From contig MNWP01000016.1 of the NCBI GenBank assembly GCA_001872575.1, forward strand, positions 1-44,456: DNA of 44,456 bases. Reading direction: 5' to 3'. Shown here piece by piece: positions 7,779 through 15,636 of this stretch (the first letter of the stretch is position 1; each line of letters opens with the position of its first letter). The notes beneath the pieces were generated by a model that was given only the letters and a program-made list of their open reading frames with translations, had not been told where the DNA came from and did not search any database. A program made the translations under genes and the position numbers. This stretch comes from Candidatus Peregrinibacteria bacterium CG1_02_54_53 (lineage in GTDB: Bacteria; Patescibacteriota; Gracilibacteria; Peribacterales; Peribacteraceae).

Positions 7779-8993
7779 TTAGGAGTTGAGAAGATTTTTG
7801 TAGATGGAGAAGACTTTTTCGGCCTGGTTTTCCCAGGTCAATTTTTGCAAAATGCGCGGTGCTTCGATCGTGAGTTGCATGGCGAGCGGCGTCTCACGCA
7901 AGACGGTGAGCACACAGTCCGCCATTTTCTCGGTATCCCAGAAGTCCACTTTGAATGCGTGACCGATAACCTCGCTCGCTCCGGATTGTCTGCTCAGGAT
8001 TACGGGCGTTCCGTTGGCGATGGCCTCGAGTGCCACGAGTCCGAAGGGCTCGGAGAGCGAGGGCATGACGAAACAACTCGATTGAGCGTAGAGCTTGCGA
8101 GCCTCCGCACTCGTAACTTTTCCTGCAAAGATGATGTTGTCCTGCAGACCGAGTTTGATTGCGTGGTCCACGAGTGACGGGAGCATGTGACCGTCGCCTG
8201 CCATGACGAATTGCACATCCGGTTTGAATTTGTGCACCATGGACGCCATTTCAAGGAAGTGCAGAGGTCCTTTTTGAATGGCGAGCCGTCCGAGAAAGAG
8301 CACCATCGGGCTCTTTTTGCTCCGGTCGATTTTCTGTTGATGAAACTGCGATGCATCATGTGTCTCGCTGCTTCCGTTATGCACTACAGAGATCTTTTCT
8401 GCAGAAATGCCGTAGTGCTCCACCAAGATGTTCTTCGTATAGTTGCTCACGGCAATGACGTGGTTTGCCTGTTCGAATCCCCATCGCTCCCGTTGGTAAA
8501 TCCATTCGTTCGGATGGAAGTGCGTGCGGTCCAGTTCGGTGGCGTGGATGTGAGCGACGAACGGTTTTTCGTGATGACGAGCGGAACGCACCGCTGCCTC
8601 GTAGGTCATCCAGTCGTGTGCGTGCACGACATCGGGATTGAGATCTTTGGTGAGATCAACGCTTGTTTCAGTGAAGACGTGCACGGCATGCCCCAAATCT
8701 TCGCCATAGATCTGCGAGGTTTCCCGGGGCACGGCATGAATGCGTTGCGCGTACAGCTCGGGTGAGTCGTAGGGGATGAGCATGCTTGCAATGCGAATCT
8801 TTTGGATATGCTTATCCTGAGGAAAAAGAACATCGACTCCATTTTCCGACCCCCCCGCGGCAAACGGCAACACGAGTGTCACTTTTACGTTGTTGTAGAG
8901 CAGTCCTCGCACGAGACCTTGGCATGCAACGCCCAAACCTCCCAGGTGACGCGGGGGGTATTCCCAGCCGAACATGAGCGAGTGAATAGGCAT
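7779..8993 (-). CDS. GT-B glycosyltransferase, family 4 (glycogen-synthase-like)
   Basis: The 404-aa product has the N-terminal GGLGV motif (EYPPRHLGGLGVACQGL, about 11-27) used by GT4/GT5 enzymes, the linker HVIAVSNYTK, the second Rossmann domain starting MVLFLGRLAIQKG, and the EX7E motif EPFGLVALE near 312-320. This fits an NDP-sugar retaining glycosyltransferase. The GGLG motif and the downstream GH57 and GH15 suggest alpha-glucan synthesis, but the substrate is inference and sucrose or mannosyl transfer is possible. It is the first gene of the glucan operon and has its own TATAAT promoter at 9044-9072. Confidence 0.85.
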   Translation of the reverse strand: MPIHSLMFGWEYPPRHLGGLGVACQGLVRGLLYNNVKVTLVLPFAAGGSENGVDVLFPQDKHIQKIRIASMLIPYDSPELYAQRIHAVPRETSQIYGEDLGHAVHVFTETSVDLTKDLNPDVVHAHDWMTYEAAVRSARHHEKPFVAHIHATELDRTHFHPNEWIYQRERWGFEQANHVIAVSNYTKNILVEHYGISAEKISVVHNGSSETHDASQFHQQKIDRSKKSPMVLFLGRLAIQKGPLHFLEMASMVHKFKPDVQFVMAGDGHMLPSLVDHAIKLGLQDNIIFAGKVTSAEARKLYAQSSCFVMPSLSEPFGLVALEAIANGTPVILSRQSGASEVIGHAFKVDFWDTEKMADCVLTVLRETPLAMQLTIEAPRILQKLTWENQAEKVFSIYKNLLNS

Positions 8994-9043
8994 GGATGTC
9001 AGTGTTTGTTTTTACGTGCATACACGCGCGCGCACATCAGGTG

Positions 9044-9072
9044 ATTATATCACAATTTAGCGTCGGATTAAA
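9044..9072 (-). promoter_or_regulatory. Promoter of the alpha-glucan operon
   Basis: On the minus strand a perfect TATAAT (9044-9049) lies 17 nt from a weak -35, TTTAAT (9067-9072). Transcription would start near 9037, giving a leader of about 44 nt that includes a GCGCGCG alternating purine-pyrimidine run before the GT4 start. Confidence 0.5.
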
Positions 9073-9077
9073 GAGGG

Positions 9078-9096
9078 GAGCCCCTTGTCGGGGCTC
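9078..9096 (-). terminator. Hairpin after the DUF35/kinase fusion gene
   Basis: A perfect 7-bp stem (GAGCCCC/GGGGCTC) with a 5-nt loop lies 19 nt past the stop of the fusion gene. The minus-strand sequence after it is CCCTCTTTA, only weakly T-rich. It would separate the isoprenoid operon from the glucan operon. Confidence 0.45.
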
Positions 9097-9115
9097 TGAA
9101 TCATGGTGTGAATTT

Positions 9116-10048
9116 CTAGGCTTCAGAAAGCGCTAAAACGTGTCCCTTTATGACCTGTAAAACGCTGTCGAGGTCTTCATTGACAAGAATGTGATCGAAC
9201 AGGTGCGAGGCCCGCGTAAAGAAGTCCAAATCCGCCTGAGCATTGATCAGCCGCTCCTCAATTTGTGCGTCCGTTTCGCGTCCTCGTGCACGCATTCTGT
9301 GCAGGAGATGGCTGAGCATGGTGCGCTTGCTCGCACCGGGGGGCAACAGGCCGAACGAGAGAATGGAGCGACGACCGAAGTGTGCCGCAAGACTGCGCAG
9401 CAGGTGCATTTCGGTGACGACGACGGGAAGCTTTCCTTGTTCCCAAATGGTTTCAATATCACTCTTTCGATACCCGTAGCAGCGCTGCTCGGAATCCGAG
9501 GGAAGATGCGTCCATGCGACGAGTGCGTCGCTTTTCTCCAGCCGATCGAATTCTTTTTGCGATACATATTCGTACTCCTGATCGTCACCGTCTTTCGGTG
9601 CACGACTGGTGACGATGGGTACTTTTGCCGTGAAGTCGCCCAACATCTTCGTCAGCAGGAGTGAGACGGTGGTTTTTCCCACGCCTGAAGGGCCGGTAAA
9701 CGCCAGAATGTAGCCGGGGAACTTTTGCATTTCAATTTTCGGCTGAGCAATACGTTCCGTCATTTCGTACGCAATATCGTAGAGCCGCAGGCCCGCTTCA
9801 TTGACGCGGCTCAAGTGCATGCGTGGCAGAACAACTTGGCCGATGACAGGCTCGCCGATACCCGTGAGTGCGCCAAGGACGCGCTGACCATCAGAGAGTT
9901 CGATGAGGCCGATGCGGTGAGGCCGATCGGAAAATCCTTTCGGCGGATGCGTGATGATTGTGAAGGAGAGAAGCGTACCGGGGAGCATCCGCTCCTTTCG
10001 GTTTCGGATGGCTCGGGCGGCGACGGCGGGTGAATCAGGTAGTCGCAT
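9116..10048 (-). CDS. DUF35-like OB-fold fused to a guanylate-kinase-like P-loop kinase
   Basis: The 310-aa product is one uninterrupted frame. Residues about 22-97 match the OB-fold half of DUF35 proteins (GTLLSFTIITHPPKGF, GLIELSDGQRVLGAL, IGQVVLPR). The zinc ribbon that normally precedes it is missing: there is no Cys before residue 190. Residues 112-305 resemble guanylate kinase, with P-loop GPSGVGKT (119-126), TSRAPKDGD where GMP kinases have TTRxPRPGE, CYGYR in place of YYGT, and a C-terminal ILVNEDLDSVLQVI. The GMP-contacting EIDVQG motif reads TEMHLL, so the acceptor may not be GMP. The gene overlaps the thiolase end by 14 nt. In archaea a DUF35 protein holds thiolase and HMG-CoA synthase together, so the N-domain probably does this; the kinase role is unknown. 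The start at 10048 is chosen because upstream residues merely shadow the thiolase. Confidence 0.8.
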   Translation of the reverse strand: MRLPDSPAVAARAIRNRKERMLPGTLLSFTIITHPPKGFSDRPHRIGLIELSDGQRVLGALTGIGEPVIGQVVLPRMHLSRVNEAGLRLYDIAYEMTERIAQPKIEMQKFPGYILAFTGPSGVGKTTVSLLLTKMLGDFTAKVPIVTSRAPKDGDDQEYEYVSQKEFDRLEKSDALVAWTHLPSDSEQRCYGYRKSDIETIWEQGKLPVVVTEMHLLRSLAAHFGRRSILSFGLLPPGASKRTMLSHLLHRMRARGRETDAQIEERLINAQADLDFFTRASHLFDHILVNEDLDSVLQVIKGHVLALSEA

Positions 10049-11159
10049 GTTCGGGAGAGTGATGAAGAATGTGCACGCAGCATGTGGCACCGGCGCCACC
10101 GAAGTTGTGTGCGAGGCCGTATCGCCGGCCGGAAGCCTGCAGCTGTTTGCTGACATCAATGATCTGTTTGATGCCCGTTGCAGCGACCGGGTGGCCGCAG
10201 GCTTTCAGGCCTCCGCTTTGGTTCACGGTCATTGATTGTTCTTGTTCGTACCACTGAATTCCTTCGCCCGGCTCTGCAAATCCCAGATCTTCGAGGGCGA
10301 TGAGTGCTGCGATGGAGAAACAATCGTGCAGTTCGAGGTGAGCGATGTCGCTCGTCGAAATATTCGCTTCGTCCAGCGCCCGTTGCGTGGCATCTTTGGT
10401 GGCTCCAAAGGAGGTGATAATGGGACGGTCGGTAATGCTGACGGTATCGGTGCTTGTCTGCGATCCGGCAATGCGAATATCAGAGCGGTGTTTGGTCGAG
10501 AGTAAACAGGCCGCAGCTCCGTCGCTTACGGGTGAGCAATCGAGCAGTCGCAGGGGATCGGCCACGATGGTGCTTGCGCCAATCTGTTGCGGTGTCATTT
10601 GCTGACGAAATTGCGCGAAGGGATTATTGACGGCATTGGCGTGGTGGCGGGCGCTCACGAGATTGAGACGCTCACGCGTGAGGTTGAAATCATACATGTA
10701 GCGCTTCGCGATAAGCCCGAAGATGCCCGGAAAGGTGAGCCCCGAGGGAGCATCTTTTTCGCTGTCTGCAGCGCCCATGAGGGCGGAGGCGATTTCGTCT
10801 GAAGAGGAATCGGTCATCTTTTCGGCTCCAACCACGAGTACGGTTTCGGCCCTCCCGCTTTCGAGCAGAGCGCATGCGGTGTGCATGGCAATGGATCCCG
10901 AGGCGCATGCCGCTTCGACACGTACGGCCGGCGGTCGGTGAGGGAGCAGAGAGGAGGCGATGGCACCCAGATGCGCCTGGCCGCTCATCGCTTCACCCAG
11001 CATGTTGGCGACGACGATGAAATCGATATCCAGCGCCGAGCAGGGAGCGGAGGCGATGGCGGCGTCTGTTGCTTCTTCGATGAGTGCGGGCAAGCTCTTG
11101 CTCCACCACTCTCCGAATTTGGTCTGGCCGATTCCAATAAGCGATATGTCCTTCTGCAT
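10035..11159 (-). CDS. Acetyl-CoA acetyltransferase (archaeal/SCP-x-type thiolase)
   Basis: This enzyme would condense two acetyl-CoA to acetoacetyl-CoA, the first mevalonate step. The 374-aa product has the nucleophilic Cys85 in VEAACASGS, the LHDCFS segment typical of SCP-x/archaeal thiolases, and the C-terminal KACGHPVAATG with the catalytic His. It lies 35 nt after the HMG-CoA synthase gene and overlaps the DUF35 fusion gene, the same trio as the archaeal thiolase/HMGCS/DUF35 complex. The ATG at 11159 is the first that gives a thiolase N-terminus (DISLIGIGQTKFGEW); a TAGAAT box stands 14 nt upstream. Classical PhaA/AtoB-type thiolases look different. Confidence 0.92.
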   Translation of the reverse strand: MQKDISLIGIGQTKFGEWWSKSLPALIEEATDAAIASAPCSALDIDFIVVANMLGEAMSGQAHLGAIASSLLPHRPPAVRVEAACASGSIAMHTACALLESGRAETVLVVGAEKMTDSSSDEIASALMGAADSEKDAPSGLTFPGIFGLIAKRYMYDFNLTRERLNLVSARHHANAVNNPFAQFRQQMTPQQIGASTIVADPLRLLDCSPVSDGAAACLLSTKHRSDIRIAGSQTSTDTVSITDRPIITSFGATKDATQRALDEANISTSDIAHLELHDCFSIAALIALEDLGFAEPGEGIQWYEQEQSMTVNQSGGLKACGHPVAATGIKQIIDVSKQLQASGRRYGLAHNFGGAGATCCVHILHHSPEHATT

Positions 11160-11194
11160 GGAATGTCTGGAGGATTCTACACGCTCTCCGGCTC

Positions 11195-12235
11195 TCACGA
11201 AACTGGCGATTTCTCGTAGTTTTGTCGATATTCTCCGTAGGAGACGTAGTGCAATGATCGTTCGTCTGCGGGCAGTGCGGGACCGTCGCGCAACATCGTG
11301 AACAGAAAGGCATCCGCCCCCGCTCCCGATCCGTACGACACCAAGAGAATCTTTTGGTTCTTTTTTGCTTCTTGCAACACTTGTACGAGTCCGAGGAGCG
11401 AACATGCACTGTAAGTGTTGCCGATGTGTGGCACGATGAATCCGGTTTGCATCTGCTCCTTTGACATTTTGAATTCTTTGGCAATCTTGCTCGGGAACTT
11501 GGCATTCGGCATGTGAAGCACGATGTGATCGACTTCACTTAATTTCGTTTTCGTAACAGAGAGAATGCCGGTGAGCGCCTGCCGCACATGGAGGAAGTAT
11601 CCGGGTTCCCCCGTAAAACGTCCTGCATGTTCGGGGTACGGGGCACCGGCTGAGCGCCAGAAGTCGGGTGTATCGGTTGTGAACGAAATGGTCTTTTCGA
11701 TGCGGCAAATGGCGTTGTCGGTGGAATCGGGACCAACGATCAATGCAGCAGCTCCCGCTGCCGCCGTGTACTCCAGTGCGTCGCCGGGCTTCGCCTGCGC
11801 TTTATCAGTTCCGATGGCCATGCCGTATGTCGCCTGCCCGCATTTCACGAATGCATCCACGATCTGCAGACCCGCGGTGCCCGCCTTGCAGGCGAATTCC
11901 AGATCCGCGCAGTATGAGAAGGGATGCAGATCCAAAGCCGCTGCCAGCATGCCGCTCGTGGGTTTGACCGCGTAGGGGTGACTTTCGGAACCGACGAAGA
12001 TGGCACTGATTTCGGACGATTGGATGCCCGCCATGTCGATGGCTTGTTTTCCGGCTTCAAAGGCGAGCGTGAAACTGTCTTCGTCTGTCCCGGCGACGGC
12101 TTTCTCTTTCACGCCAAGCCCGCGAATGATTTCTTGCGGGTCACGTTCCCAGTGCTTGGCGATCTCCTCCGTCGTGATACGGTTATTGGGGATAAACATG
12201 CCGAAGCCGACGATGGCGGAATGGGAATGAGGCAT
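11195..12235 (-). CDS. Hydroxymethylglutaryl-CoA synthase, archaeal type
   Basis: This enzyme would condense acetoacetyl-CoA with acetyl-CoA to HMG-CoA. The 346-aa product matches the short archaeal form: an N-terminal IVGFGMFIPNNRIT, the region EIIRGLGVKEKAV, catalytic Cys116 in FACKAGTAG, HMPNAKFPSK carrying the active-site His, and GNTYSACSLLGL and YGSGAGADAF near the C-terminus. Bacterial and eukaryotic HMGCS are longer with different surroundings. A TATACT box lies 12 nt before the ATG. It leads the operon with thiolase and the DUF35 fusion. Other thiolase-fold enzymes (KAS III) are excluded by the DLEFACKAG context and the neighbours. Confidence 0.93.
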   Translation of the reverse strand: MPHSHSAIVGFGMFIPNNRITTEEIAKHWERDPQEIIRGLGVKEKAVAGTDEDSFTLAFEAGKQAIDMAGIQSSEISAIFVGSESHPYAVKPTSGMLAAALDLHPFSYCADLEFACKAGTAGLQIVDAFVKCGQATYGMAIGTDKAQAKPGDALEYTAAAGAAALIVGPDSTDNAICRIEKTISFTTDTPDFWRSAGAPYPEHAGRFTGEPGYFLHVRQALTGILSVTKTKLSEVDHIVLHMPNAKFPSKIAKEFKMSKEQMQTGFIVPHIGNTYSACSLLGLVQVLQEAKKNQKILLVSYGSGAGADAFLFTMLRDGPALPADERSLHYVSYGEYRQNYEKSPVS

Positions 12236-12247
12236 GAAGTGTGTTGA

Positions 12248-12253
12248 GTATAC
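12248..12253 (-). promoter_or_regulatory. -10 box of the HMG-CoA synthase operon
   Basis: TATACT on the minus strand ends 12 nt before the ATG at 12235. The -35 position (CCCAAC) is poor, so this is a tentative call. Confidence 0.4.
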
Positions 12254-12357
12254 CTTTTGTAGTTCTGGTGTTGGGAAAGTATGCAGTATTTAGTATGCAG
12301 TATGAAGGAGGTCATAGATGTGTCCTGTATACGGAATACTGATCCCTGCATACTCGC

Positions 12358-12387
12358 TCAATAGACCTCTTTCAAATAACAATTTTC
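12358..12387 (-). pseudogene. Third copy of the Cys-rich gene 3' end
   Basis: Read on the minus strand this encodes ENCYLKEVY and a TGA stop, matching the true C-terminus EQCYLTEVY of the gene ending at 12516. Immediately upstream (12388-12420) the sequence departs into a REP-like stretch containing CGCTCAGGGTGA. Confidence 0.6.
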
Positions 12388-12428
12388 GCCCATTCGACTC
12401 GCTTTTCTCGCTCAGGGTGAAAATTGCT

Positions 12429-12488
12429 TCAGTAGACCTCTTTGAGGTAGCAATTTTCACAGTACACGACTTCTGGGCGATCGGGAGC
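12429..12488 (-). pseudogene. Second copy of the Cys-rich gene 3' end
   Basis: The minus strand encodes APDRPEVVYCENCYLKEVY and TGA, against PSRPEIVYCEQCYLTEVY at the end of the intact gene. The amino-acid match with many silent or conservative differences points to an old duplication, not an assembly artefact. The remainder of 12236-12515 holds AT-rich repeats (TATGCAGTAT units at 12280-12310 and an ATACGGAATACTGAT copy) and no gene. Confidence 0.65.
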
Positions 12489-12515
12489 GCTTGCCGGCCG
12501 TAGCGTTCCCAAAGT

Positions 12516-14207
12516 TCAATAGACTTCCGTCAGATAACACTGTTCGCAATAAACTATTTCCGGTCGCGAAGGCTGGTAGGCCGTTTCAATCTCTTTTTGA
12601 CACTTCTGACATGTTCTTTTCCACAGTTTTCTCGGTCGACGTTGCTCCATGCGATCCAAATATCGCTGATTTGGATGCCTTTTCGGCAAAGGCAGGCCCG
12701 TTCGGCGGTAAAAATCCAATTCCTGCTTAATGATGATGAAAGGCTTGTCGCTCACTTCGCATTTGATGGCCCAATTGAGGACGTCGTCGGGTACATCTGC
12801 AATGGTCTCGGGCAGACGAACAGCAGCAATACTGCGTGCCGCCTTGGGCGCAGGAGGTTCGTAATCCGACCATCGGATAGTACGCGCAAGTGCCTCTTCC
12901 TTCGTCAGCGGATAGTATTCCTGTGCACGAGATTGGTTATAGCCGAACGGGGAAAAGCTCAAAGGGAAGAACTCCCCCCATTCCCTGGTTTTGCGCATGT
13001 GTTCGATAATTTTCGGAACCAGATGTTTATATTCCTCCTGCGTGTACTGTTTATTCAGGATGCAGAACGCGCCGTGATTGATGCCCGCACAACCGAAAAG
13101 ATCGTGGGAGTTCTGCGTACAATCACAATACGCCGCATTTTTGTTGTCGTAGGTGAAATGGCAGGCGAGCAGATTGTACGCATTGGTGATGGCATGGCAC
13201 TCATACATCATCTCTGCCCAGCCGACGTGGTAAACGTCGAGTGAATCCTTGATGTCGATAGCATCGACGCAATGCCGACAATCCTCCATTTTGATGGAGT
13301 CGAAGCACTCAGTGCAGTTCTTCGAGAAAAAGAGGAGGTCGCCACTGCATCCTTCCGATTGCAGTTGATAGATTGCAGGATGGAGTGCAATGCGCTCCTT
13401 CGTCTGAATATATTTCTCTCTGTATTTTTTCAGTACGGCAGAACTGAGTGGAAATATTTCTCGTATTTTCCGTTGATAGTCTTCAGGTGAGTACTGCTTG
13501 TTTTCGATACAGTGTTGCTTGTTTCGCAAATTCCAACACAGAAAACAGTCTTTGCAGTTCATGCAGTCATAGCAGAACCAGACGTTCTGACAGCGCTTAA
13601 TAAAGTCGCAGAAAAATGCCTGATAACTTCCCCATGCGTAGTACGTCTCGTAGCAGAGCTCACAACCTTCATTTAAGTAGGAGCAATCTACGCAATCGCG
13701 GCAGTGATCAATAACCCAATCGGAGTAGTAGATATCCTCACTCTCGAATGTGACGGCGGATAGATAGCAATTCTTATTCTTTCCCGAGTGATTCGTGTAG
13801 TGAGCGTTTTCACTTTGCTTGTTCACCAGCGCAACCCGGGGCACCTCAAGTTGCAATTCTCGAAACTGATCGAAGAAAGGGCGATTGAAATCGAATTCTC
13901 GTCCATAGTCGAGTGCATTCCACTTATCCGACCACCAGATTTCCTGCTCATAGACTTTAAACGGGGAATCCGGCGGATACATGGAGATGATTTCCTTTCG
14001 GTTGAAATCACATGTTCTTCGATACATAAAGCGTTCATTTCTCCATGCGAGACGACGTTGCTGCCGGCAATCGGGGCAGAGCGTGGGTGGAGAAATCGAG
14101 TACTTCTTTTCTGCAATGATGGGAGAAACCATTTCCAATGCCGCGAGATCACCATCGGTGATCTCGAAGCTTTGCTTGCACCGGTGGTTCTTGCAGATGA
14201 CCTGCAT
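12516..14207 (-). CDS. Large Cys-rich zinc-ribbon protein (CPR-type, often mislabelled CaiB/BaiF)
   Basis: The function is unknown. The 563-aa product opens with a zinc-ribbon-like CKNHRC and CPDCRQQRR, continues with WRNERFMYRR and PFKVYEQEIWWSDKWNALDYG, and then has a central field of CxxC/CxxxC pairs (residues about 160-380: CRDCVDC, CYDCMNCKDC, CTECFD, CRHCVD). It closes with a C-terminal ribbon CQKC...YCEQCY. Two copies of an NKQY(S/T)xE motif flag internal repeats. Proteins of this architecture recur in CPR genomes (from memory). I chose the ATG at 14207 because it begins just before the first CxxxxC and lies 4 nt after the HMGR stop; 14243 would overlap HMGR. The gene sits inside the mevalonate cluster. 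Metal binding is inferred from Cys spacing. It is unrelated to CoA transferases by any feature I can see. Confidence 0.8.
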   Translation of the reverse strand: MQVICKNHRCKQSFEITDGDLAALEMVSPIIAEKKYSISPPTLCPDCRQQRRLAWRNERFMYRRTCDFNRKEIISMYPPDSPFKVYEQEIWWSDKWNALDYGREFDFNRPFFDQFRELQLEVPRVALVNKQSENAHYTNHSGKNKNCYLSAVTFESEDIYYSDWVIDHCRDCVDCSYLNEGCELCYETYYAWGSYQAFFCDFIKRCQNVWFCYDCMNCKDCFLCWNLRNKQHCIENKQYSPEDYQRKIREIFPLSSAVLKKYREKYIQTKERIALHPAIYQLQSEGCSGDLLFFSKNCTECFDSIKMEDCRHCVDAIDIKDSLDVYHVGWAEMMYECHAITNAYNLLACHFTYDNKNAAYCDCTQNSHDLFGCAGINHGAFCILNKQYTQEEYKHLVPKIIEHMRKTREWGEFFPLSFSPFGYNQSRAQEYYPLTKEEALARTIRWSDYEPPAPKAARSIAAVRLPETIADVPDDVLNWAIKCEVSDKPFIIIKQELDFYRRTGLPLPKRHPNQRYLDRMEQRRPRKLWKRTCQKCQKEIETAYQPSRPEIVYCEQCYLTEVY

Positions 14208-14211
14208 GCAC

Positions 14212-15411
14212 TCAGCGTGCCAGCTTCTTATGTGAAGAAGCAAGCGTCTGCGTTGCCTGAGATGCCAATAAACTCACTTCCCCTGCGAGGACGGCTGCGC
14301 CGATGCTCTCTGCCAGTTGCTGTGGGGGACGCAGGCAGGTTTTGGGCTTTAAAATAAGCGAAAGGCACTGATTCTGTGCCGGAAGCGCCGTGCCGCCACC
14401 GCGAATACCGACGAGAATAGCGGGGAGGCGGGTTTGGATGGTGATTCCATCCTGAGCAAGAGAAACCGTCGTATCTGCGAGCGATCCCTCGACCACGTGC
14501 GCGCTGTCCTGCCCCGTTGCCAGATACAAGGCCGCGATCACATTGGCGACGTGCAAGTTGCTGCCGATTGCTCCTGCCAATGACGAGCCGACCCTGAGTT
14601 TTGCATCGGCAACGGCAAGCAATTGTTCCGGGGTCGTTTTCAAAACATCCATAATGACGGAAGAGGGGATCTTTGCCTTGGCTGTGACCTCGTATCCGCG
14701 CCCACGGTCATGCGTGCGCCGACTTGGTTTTTTGTCACTGTCCACGTTGGCGGCAATCGTGATGAGTAGTGCATCCAATTGTTCGGCCAGCCAGTCGCCG
14801 ATTGCCTGCGCAGCGATCGTGACCATGTTCATACCCATCGCTTCGGATGTGTCACAGAAAATTGTGAGGAAGGTGTACTCGTCAGATTCATCGAGGTCAT
14901 AGCGAAGAATTTTGAGGTGTCCGCTTGTTGCTTCACTGACCTTCTTCCATTTAGGCTCGAACCTCCGGATTTCTGCGGCGAGGGAGGGCTTGCCCTGAGG
15001 CGTGGAGCGCCGAAGGGTGTACGATTGTTCTTTTCCATTTTTTGGCTTCAGAACAATCGATCGGGACATGCCGTGAAGGACGGATCGCACATGTACGCCT
15101 CCGGATTGCGCTGTTACTTTGCATCCGCGATTGATACTCGCAACGAGTGCCGCTTCGGTGGTGGCGAGTGGAAGAACGATATCGATTTTCTCGCCCGAAC
15201 TCATGGTGACCATAAGCGGTCCCGCAATGCCGATCGGCAAGGGAACCGAGCCGATCATCTGCTCACAATTCTTTTCATCGGCCTGACCGATGCGCGACTC
15301 TTCCGTTGCCAGAGAAGTAAGGTCAATTCCAGTCTCATCCTCGACGCGCTTACGTCGTTCATCACAACGCTTTTGAGCGTTCAAGCCGTCGGGGAGATTG
15401 CGAAGGTCCAT
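14212..15411 (-). CDS. 3-hydroxy-3-methylglutaryl-CoA reductase, class I type
   Basis: This enzyme reduces HMG-CoA to mevalonate with NADPH. The 399-aa soluble product has EQMIGSVPLPIGIAGPL (about 50-66), catalytic Glu86 in TTEAALVAS, SEAMGMNM, catalytic Lys in NVDSDKKPS (about 219-227), GIRGGGT near 333, and the C-terminal catalytic His394 in SSHKK. The SEAMGMNM, DKKPS and C-terminal SHKK forms match class I (eukaryotic/archaeal) rather than class II. There is no membrane anchor. The gene begins a minus-strand unit with the Cys-rich gene 4 nt downstream. An NADH-using variant cannot be excluded. Confidence 0.95.
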   Translation of the reverse strand: MDLRNLPDGLNAQKRCDERRKRVEDETGIDLTSLATEESRIGQADEKNCEQMIGSVPLPIGIAGPLMVTMSSGEKIDIVLPLATTEAALVASINRGCKVTAQSGGVHVRSVLHGMSRSIVLKPKNGKEQSYTLRRSTPQGKPSLAAEIRRFEPKWKKVSEATSGHLKILRYDLDESDEYTFLTIFCDTSEAMGMNMVTIAAQAIGDWLAEQLDALLITIAANVDSDKKPSRRTHDRGRGYEVTAKAKIPSSVIMDVLKTTPEQLLAVADAKLRVGSSLAGAIGSNLHVANVIAALYLATGQDSAHVVEGSLADTTVSLAQDGITIQTRLPAILVGIRGGGTALPAQNQCLSLILKPKTCLRPPQQLAESIGAAVLAGEVSLLASQATQTLASSHKKLAR

Positions 15412-15457
15412 GTTACGTTCATTGTACCGCAGTTATTAGCTTAAGATTCTTCATTCT

Positions 15458-15491
15458 GTCCTTTCTTTGTCAGGCGCGACAAAGAAAGGAC
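15458..15491. repeat. Perfect 14-bp inverted repeat upstream of HMGR
   Basis: GTCCTTTCTTTGTC and its exact complement flank AGGCGC. A second imperfect hairpin follows (15508-15545, with CCGCC/GGCGG-type arms ending in GGACGGGCAGG). The rest of the 225-bp gap between the MDD-family gene and HMGR has no gene. The hairpins could terminate the upstream gene, or be REP-type elements. Confidence 0.6.
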
Positions 15492-15636
15492 GAAAGAAAG
15501 CGCTCCCGCCTTCGTCCACCCAAGGCGGACTACGGACGGGCAGGCCGCCTATGACCCCCTCCGCTATCGCCGCCACATAGGCGCGTTTCCGGGATTTTGT
15601 TTGTTTCGGTATGTGTTTTTTTGTTGTTTTACTTTC

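Noticed and set aside
9116-10048. Ordinary guanylate kinase gene
   Set aside because: It has an extra OB-fold domain and altered GMP-binding motifs, so a plain gmk label would hide the main feature.
10035-11405. Long form of the thiolase starting at 11405
   Set aside because: The first 82 residues overlap the HMGCS end and have no thiolase similarity; the family N-terminus begins at 11159.
12516-14207. CaiB/BaiF CoA-transferase
   Set aside because: The label is used for similar CPR proteins, but the sequence is a Cys-pair-rich protein with no CoA-transferase motif.
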